NCBI RefSeq assembly: GCF_037963865.1
Contig: NZ_CP150170.1
Location: 6,386,001-6,450,000 of the forward strand
Source: Paenibacillus sp. FSL R10-2734
GTDB taxonomy: Bacteria > Bacillota > Bacilli > Paenibacillales > Paenibacillaceae
Reading direction: 5' to 3'
Length of the DNA stretch: 64,000 bases
Within the stretch, counting starts at the first letter, position 1, and each line of letters begins with the position of its first letter. Under the pieces are notes generated by a model. It was not told the DNA's origin, made no database searches, and saw nothing but the letters and a program-made list of their open reading frames with translations. Made by a program: the position numbers and the translations under genes. Shown in pieces: positions 59,955 to 64,000 of the stretch.

Positions 59955-60000
59955 AGAAAAGCCCGCCGGCAAGGAGTTAAACTCCTGCCAACAGGCTTTC
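59955..60000 (-). terminator. Terminator after the siderophore-binding protein gene
   Basis: Reverse-strand stem AAAGCC-(mismatch)-GGCAGGAG with CTCC-TTGCC-GGGCTTT (one bulge), then TTTTC. Confidence 0.75.
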
Positions 60001-60039
60001 TCTAACCGGATATTCACCCGGCAATCATATGTTCTAGAA

Positions 60040-61041
60040 TTATTGTGCTGCCAGAACAACTTCAACTTCCTTGACCATTTCACTAACCGATACCAAACCG
60101 CCACCGGACAAGTACCAATAGTTAGGATCTAGGTAAATGATTTTACCGTTTTTGAAAGCATTTGTGTTCTTCACGAGATCGTTCTCAACCGCATCCTTCG
60201 CTGAGCCAGATTTGCTGCCATCACTCTTCACAGCCGCATCTCTATCTACTACGAACAAATAATCCGGGTTCTTGTCGGCTACATATTCGTAAGATACGCT
60301 TTGACCGTGAGTGGATACTTCGATTTTATCATCCGCTTGTGCAAATCCGAATACATCATGGATAATACCGAAACGGGAACCAGCACCATACGCACTGATT
60401 TTTCCTTCATTGGCAAGAATAATAAGCGATTTTTTGCCATCAGCTGTAGCTTTCTCATTCAAAGCTTTAATAGAATCATTAATAGCAGTAAGTTCGGTCT
60501 CTACTTCAGCTTCTTTACCAAAAATTTGTCCCAATGTCTTCACATTTTTCGTGAAGGACTCCATGTAATTCGCATTATCTACAGCAACGTACAGTGTAGG
60601 AGCAATTTTGCTGAATTCTTCATAAGAATCTTGCTGTCTGCCGGAAATGATGATCAGATCCGGAGAAAGACTATTTATTTTTTCGAAGTCAGGCTCTTTC
60701 AAACCACCGACATTCTCATATTTGGCATCGCTATATTTAGAGAGATAAGAGGGTACATTACTTTGAGGCAATCCAGTAACCTCTACGCCCAGTTTATCCA
60801 ATGTATCGAGTGTACCGAAGTCAAATACAACCACTTTCTGAGGGTTGCTCTTAATCGTAATTTCTCCAAGATCATGTTTAATAGTAAGCTCTTTAGATTC
60901 TGTAGTCGGTGCAGTAGTAGCTTCAGTATTGCCTGCTGCTGCTGTACTATTATTTGAAGTTGCTGCATTATTGGAGCCACAGGCCGCCAAGATTACGGCA
61001 AGAAACACTGTCATGATTAGTAAAGATAAGTTCTTCTTCAA
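60040..61041 (-). CDS. yclQ: Siderophore-binding lipoprotein (YclQ/FatB type)
   Basis: Extracellular substrate-binding lipoprotein for iron-siderophore uptake. Lipobox ILAAC gives Cys21 as the lipid site, followed by an Asn/Thr/Ala-rich linker. The mature protein has VVVFDFGTLDTLDKLGVEVTGLPQ, LIIISGRQQDSYEEFSKIAPTLYV and STHGQSVSYEYVADKNPDYLFVVDRD, all close to Bacillus YclQ, which binds petrobactin and related catecholates. The TTG at 61041 is chosen because AGGGGTG lies upstream; the GTG at 61050 overlaps that site. A gap of about 120 bp separates it from the ATPase gene. Confidence 0.9.
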   Translation of the reverse strand: MKKNLSLLIMTVFLAVILAACGSNNAATSNNSTAAAGNTEATTAPTTESKELTIKHDLGEITIKSNPQKVVVFDFGTLDTLDKLGVEVTGLPQSNVPSYLSKYSDAKYENVGGLKEPDFEKINSLSPDLIIISGRQQDSYEEFSKIAPTLYVAVDNANYMESFTKNVKTLGQIFGKEAEVETELTAINDSIKALNEKATADGKKSLIILANEGKISAYGAGSRFGIIHDVFGFAQADDKIEVSTHGQSVSYEYVADKNPDYLFVVDRDAAVKSDGSKSGSAKDAVENDLVKNTNAFKNGKIIYLDPNYWYLSGGGLVSVSEMVKEVEVVLAAQ

Positions 61042-61163
61042 AATGTTCACCCCTAAAATTTATAGTCATGCTATTTGAATTATTCGCGTATACGTCAGGA
61101 AGCTGGCGCCTTTCACTTCATGCGTTACGTCATAATAATTTCCGAATGTAAGTGGCGTCTTGT

Positions 61164-61919
61164 TTAAAAATAGACACCAATTTTTCGACCACCTATTGTT
61201 TCTATAGGGATATCCATGTCATATACATCCCTAAGCACAGCCGTATCAATAATTTCATCCACTGTACCCGATGAAGCTACCCTTCCATTCTTGAGCGCTA
61301 CGATGTAGTCAGAGTAACAAGAAGCAAAATTAATATCATGAATAACGAGTACAATCGTCTTCCCCTTCTCTTCTACCAATCGGCGTAACACCTTCATAAT
61401 TTGTACAGAATGCTTCATATCCAGGTTGTTAAGTGGTTCATCGAGCAAAATATATTCCGTATCCTGAGCCATAACCATCGCAATATACGCTCTCTGACGT
61501 TGTCCACCGCTAAGCTGATCAATATATTTATCCTGCATCTCCTGGAGATCCATGTAAGCAATCGCTTCGTCAACGAACGCTCGATCCTCAGATGTGAGCT
61601 TCCCTTGTGAGTATGGGAACCTTCCGAAGGATACCAATTCCTTCACGGTGAGACGTACACTGATATGATTGGACTGCTTTAGTACCGATATTTTACGAGC
61701 AAGTTCATTACTTTTACAGCTGCCAATTTCCTTCCCTTCGATCAGTACTTCTCCCGCGTCTTTGGAGATAAGTCTACTGATCATGGAGAGCAACGTGCTT
61801 TTACCTGCTCCGTTAGGACCAATAAAAGAGGTAATTGCACCCTTTTTAATGGATAAAGAAACATCATCAACGACGGTTACTCCGCCATAACGCTTGGTTA
61901 CATGCTTAACTTCTACCAC
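61164..61919 (-). CDS. yclP: Siderophore ABC transporter ATPase (YclP type)
   Basis: A 251-residue ATPase. Walker A is GPNGAGKST, the signature LSGGQRQRAYIAMVMAQ, Walker B YILLDEPLNNLD and the switch His in VIHDINFA. The FecE/YclP-like sequence LKQSNHISVRLTVKELVSFGRFPYSQG is present. The GTG at 61919 follows AAGGAG; the gene overlaps the end of the second permease gene by 7 bp. Confidence 0.93.
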   Translation of the reverse strand: MVEVKHVTKRYGGVTVVDDVSLSIKKGAITSFIGPNGAGKSTLLSMISRLISKDAGEVLIEGKEIGSCKSNELARKISVLKQSNHISVRLTVKELVSFGRFPYSQGKLTSEDRAFVDEAIAYMDLQEMQDKYIDQLSGGQRQRAYIAMVMAQDTEYILLDEPLNNLDMKHSVQIMKVLRRLVEEKGKTIVLVIHDINFASCYSDYIVALKNGRVASSGTVDEIIDTAVLRDVYDMDIPIETIGGRKIGVYF

Positions 61920-62860
61920 GACTTATTCTCCTTTAACAGCAGATAAACAAAGTAAACGCCACCTGCAAAATTAATGATTACACTAACCGTAGTAGTGAAT
62001 CCAAAAACACGTTCTACTAGAAACTGTCCCCCGACAAGCGCAATAATGCTTAGCAAAATCGTACCGGGAATCAGATAGGCATGCTTATACGTACGGAACA
62101 GCTGGTGTCCCACATTTGCTACTAGTAAACCCAAGAAAGTGATCGGCCCCACCAAAGCTGTTGATATCGAAACGTAGATAGATACAATAACTAGCAGCCT
62201 TTTGACTACATAGTCATAATTGATCCCTAAGTTGATTGCTTCATCTTTTCCTAAAGAAATAACATCTAAATACTTCACAAATCGCATGAAATACAGCGTA
62301 GTTAGCGTTAGGACAACGGTGGATAATATCAATAGATCACTGCTGACATTATTAAAGCTAGCGAACATTTTGCCCTGCAGGATCAGGAATTCATTCGGAT
62401 CAATGAGCACTTCCATAAAAGAAGACGCGCTCTGGAACATTGTCCCCATAATAAGTCCTACGAGAAGCAGGAAGTATATGTTTTGACCCTCTCTGCGGAA
62501 CATTAGCTTATACAGCACACCTGAGAACAGAACCATGATACAAGCAGAGAACAAGAAATTCACATTTTTATTCATAAACGTCATATTCGATGAGCCTAGG
62601 GCATATACACCGAACGTCTGGATCAACATGTACAAGGAGTCTAACCCCAGAATACTAGGTGTCAAAATACGATTGTTCGTAATGCTCTGAAAAACTACGG
62701 TAGAGACAGCTATCACCGCTCCGGTAATTAAAATGGCTGCCAGCTTTCTCCCCCGACTGGGTAGAACATAATCCCAATTTCCCATAACATGATAGGTCAT
62801 AAACAAGACGATGAGAGCAACAGCGCTTAAGGATAATATAGTTAGTTTCGTCTTCATCAC
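61913..62860 (-). CDS. yclO: Siderophore ABC transporter permease (YclO type)
   Basis: A FecCD-family membrane subunit of 315 residues with about nine to ten helices. Family segments: LAAILITGAVIAVSTVVFQSITNNRILTPSILGLDSLYMLIQ and GPITFLGLLVANVGHQLFRTYKHAYLIPGTILLS. It overlaps the first permease gene by one base and the ATPase by 7 bp. Confidence 0.92.
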   Translation of the reverse strand: MMKTKLTILSLSAVALIVLFMTYHVMGNWDYVLPSRGRKLAAILITGAVIAVSTVVFQSITNNRILTPSILGLDSLYMLIQTFGVYALGSSNMTFMNKNVNFLFSACIMVLFSGVLYKLMFRREGQNIYFLLLVGLIMGTMFQSASSFMEVLIDPNEFLILQGKMFASFNNVSSDLLILSTVVLTLTTLYFMRFVKYLDVISLGKDEAINLGINYDYVVKRLLVIVSIYVSISTALVGPITFLGLLVANVGHQLFRTYKHAYLIPGTILLSIIALVGGQFLVERVFGFTTTVSVIINFAGGVYFVYLLLKENKSW

Positions 62861-63807
62861 TAATTCGCCTTTCTTCTCATCAGCAAGTAGATAAACAGAC
62901 CACTTCCGATGACGCCTACCGTGAGACTGATTGATATTTCGTACGGATATATAATGAGCCTGCCCAAAATATCACAGAACAGGAGGAACACCGCACCGAG
63001 AATGGCAGTATGCGCCAGATTTTTTTTGAGGTTATCGCCTATGTATAGCGTTACTATGTTAGGTACAACAAGACCTAGGAATGGGATCGTACCTACGGTT
63101 AAAATAACAACAGAAGAGATTAACGCTACAATCACCAATCCTACGTTCACAACCGCTTTGTAGTTCATACCGAGATTGACGGAGAAATCCTCCCCCATAC
63201 CGGCAACAGTGAACTTATTGGCGAAAACATACGCGAGAATGACAAGTGGAATACTGATATAGATTAATTCGTATTGACCTTTAATAATCGTTGAGAAATC
63301 TCCAAGCATCCAAGACGAGATATTCTGCACCAAATCATTTTTGTAAGCAAAAAAAGTCGTAATCGAGCCTACAATGTTCCCGAACATGAGTCCGACTAAT
63401 GGGATGAAAATACTATCCTTGAACTTGATCCGATCCAAGATTTTCATGAATATAAAGGTTCCCAACAATGCGAAGACAAAAGCAACGAGCAGCTTCTGCA
63501 TCGGCGTTGCCCCGGTGAACAGCATCAGAGATACGAGAATACCGAATTTCGCCGAATCCATCGTGCCCGCCGTAGTCGGTGAGACGAATTTATTGCGCGA
63601 TAGCTGCTGCATAATTAATCCGGCAATACTCATGCTTATACCAGCTATAATCAGTGCTGCTAAGCGTGGGATTCGACTGACTAGCAGGGTCTGAATCTGA
63701 GATTCCGTTAGCGAAAAAAGATCCAGAGGTGAAATGTCTTTTACGCCTATAAACAAAGATATAAATGAGAATACGATTAGAAGTAGGGACAAATATTTTA
63801 GTTTCAT
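62860..63807 (-). CDS. yclN: Siderophore ABC transporter permease (YclN type)
   Basis: First gene of the importer operon, FecCD-family permease of 315 residues. The characteristic RIPRLAALIIAGISMSIAGLIMQQLSRNKFVSPTTAGTMDSAKFGI and GTIPFLGLVVPNIVTLYIGDNL segments are clear and close to Bacillus YclN. AAGGAA precedes the ATG at 63807. Transcription starts upstream under a Fur box, so iron limitation should induce the operon. Confidence 0.93.
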   Translation of the reverse strand: MKLKYLSLLLIVFSFISLFIGVKDISPLDLFSLTESQIQTLLVSRIPRLAALIIAGISMSIAGLIMQQLSRNKFVSPTTAGTMDSAKFGILVSLMLFTGATPMQKLLVAFVFALLGTFIFMKILDRIKFKDSIFIPLVGLMFGNIVGSITTFFAYKNDLVQNISSWMLGDFSTIIKGQYELIYISIPLVILAYVFANKFTVAGMGEDFSVNLGMNYKAVVNVGLVIVALISSVVILTVGTIPFLGLVVPNIVTLYIGDNLKKNLAHTAILGAVFLLFCDILGRLIIYPYEISISLTVGVIGSGLFIYLLMRRKAN

Positions 63808-63870
63808 GAGTTGTTCCTTATCTGTTTAATACTTTAAGATAGTTTGAGAATTCGGTGATCACAATCTATA

Positions 63871-63885
63871 TGATAATGATTTTCA
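63871..63885 (-). promoter_or_regulatory. Fur box upstream of yclN
   Basis: TGATAATGATTTTCA differs at one position from the 7-1-7 Fur consensus TGATAATNATTATCA. It overlaps the predicted -10 element. Confidence 0.85.
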
Positions 63886-63901
63886 TTCGCACTATTGTCG
63901 A
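63873..63901 (-). promoter_or_regulatory. Predicted yclN promoter
   Basis: Reverse-strand TCGACA (63896-63901) and CATTAT (63873-63878) are 17 bases apart, with the -10 inside the Fur box. Both elements are imperfect. Confidence 0.45.
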
Positions 63902-64000
63902 TTATACCTAAGCCCACTTGGAGGGTCAACCCTTTCGTATACTAAAATTTAAAATTATTGAGTGGTATGCAAAGCATAGCAATTTCCAAGCAAAAAAGAG

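Overview
The window looks like chromosome of a Paenibacillus-type, low-to-moderate G+C, endospore-forming Firmicute. Reasons seen in the sequence: strong Shine-Dalgarno sites before nearly every gene, frequent GTG/TTG starts, a T-box leader on the branched-chain amino acid operon, an infC-rpmI-rplT operon with a leader terminator, a gerA-type spore germinant receptor operon, and several proteins that read like Bacillus families (YclNOPQ, NupNOPQ, YtqA/YtqB, YkhA). No tRNA, rRNA, CRISPR array, prophage or transposase gene was seen.

Layout. 1-1.4 kb: start of a peroxiredoxin gene with a PerR-like box, and leuB. 1.6-13.8 kb: an accessory block lying between leuB and leuA. It holds an aldo/keto reductase, an ECF sigma/anti-sigma operon with two membrane proteins, a very large hybrid histidine kinase with its SARP-type response regulator, and a 1299-residue LPXTG surface protein. 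14-19.6 kb: ilvB-ilvN-ilvC-leuA behind a leucine (CUC) T-box. 19.7-25.5 kb: an acetyltransferase, a small Gly/Tyr-rich protein and a nucleoside (BMP-type) ABC importer. 25.7-31.3 kb: a thioesterase, the infC operon, a membrane glycosyltransferase, and a PAP2 phosphatase with a glycolipid-type glycosyltransferase. 31.3-36.3 kb: trmB, a small conserved-looking ORF, ytqA-ytqB, manA and a monoacylglycerol-lipase-like hydrolase.

36.36-38.1 kb: about 1.8 kb without a gene, enclosed by the two terminators of convergent genes. It carries a nested inverted repeat and then six tandem 211-235 bp units, each able to fold into two hairpins. I do not recognise this family, and it is the strongest candidate here for something undescribed. 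38.1-46.2 kb: a B12-binding radical SAM protein, recQ, and a gerA-type operon whose B subunit is cut by one in-frame amber codon. 46.2-58 kb: small housekeeping and accessory genes, including an RluA-type synthase, three acetyltransferases, a TetR regulator with oleate hydratase, a DsbA/FrnE protein, a glycosyltransferase, a membrane-anchored ApbE, a seven-repeat RCC1-like protein, a HAD phosphatase and a phosphodiesterase. 58.1-59.9 kb: a second ECF sigma/anti-sigma pair behind an ECF-like promoter. 60-63.9 kb: a YclNOPQ-type siderophore importer behind a Fur box.

Start sites were moved from the longest ORF to the start supported by a ribosome binding site where one was clear. Functions rest on recognised motifs and family resemblance by eye; no database search was run.
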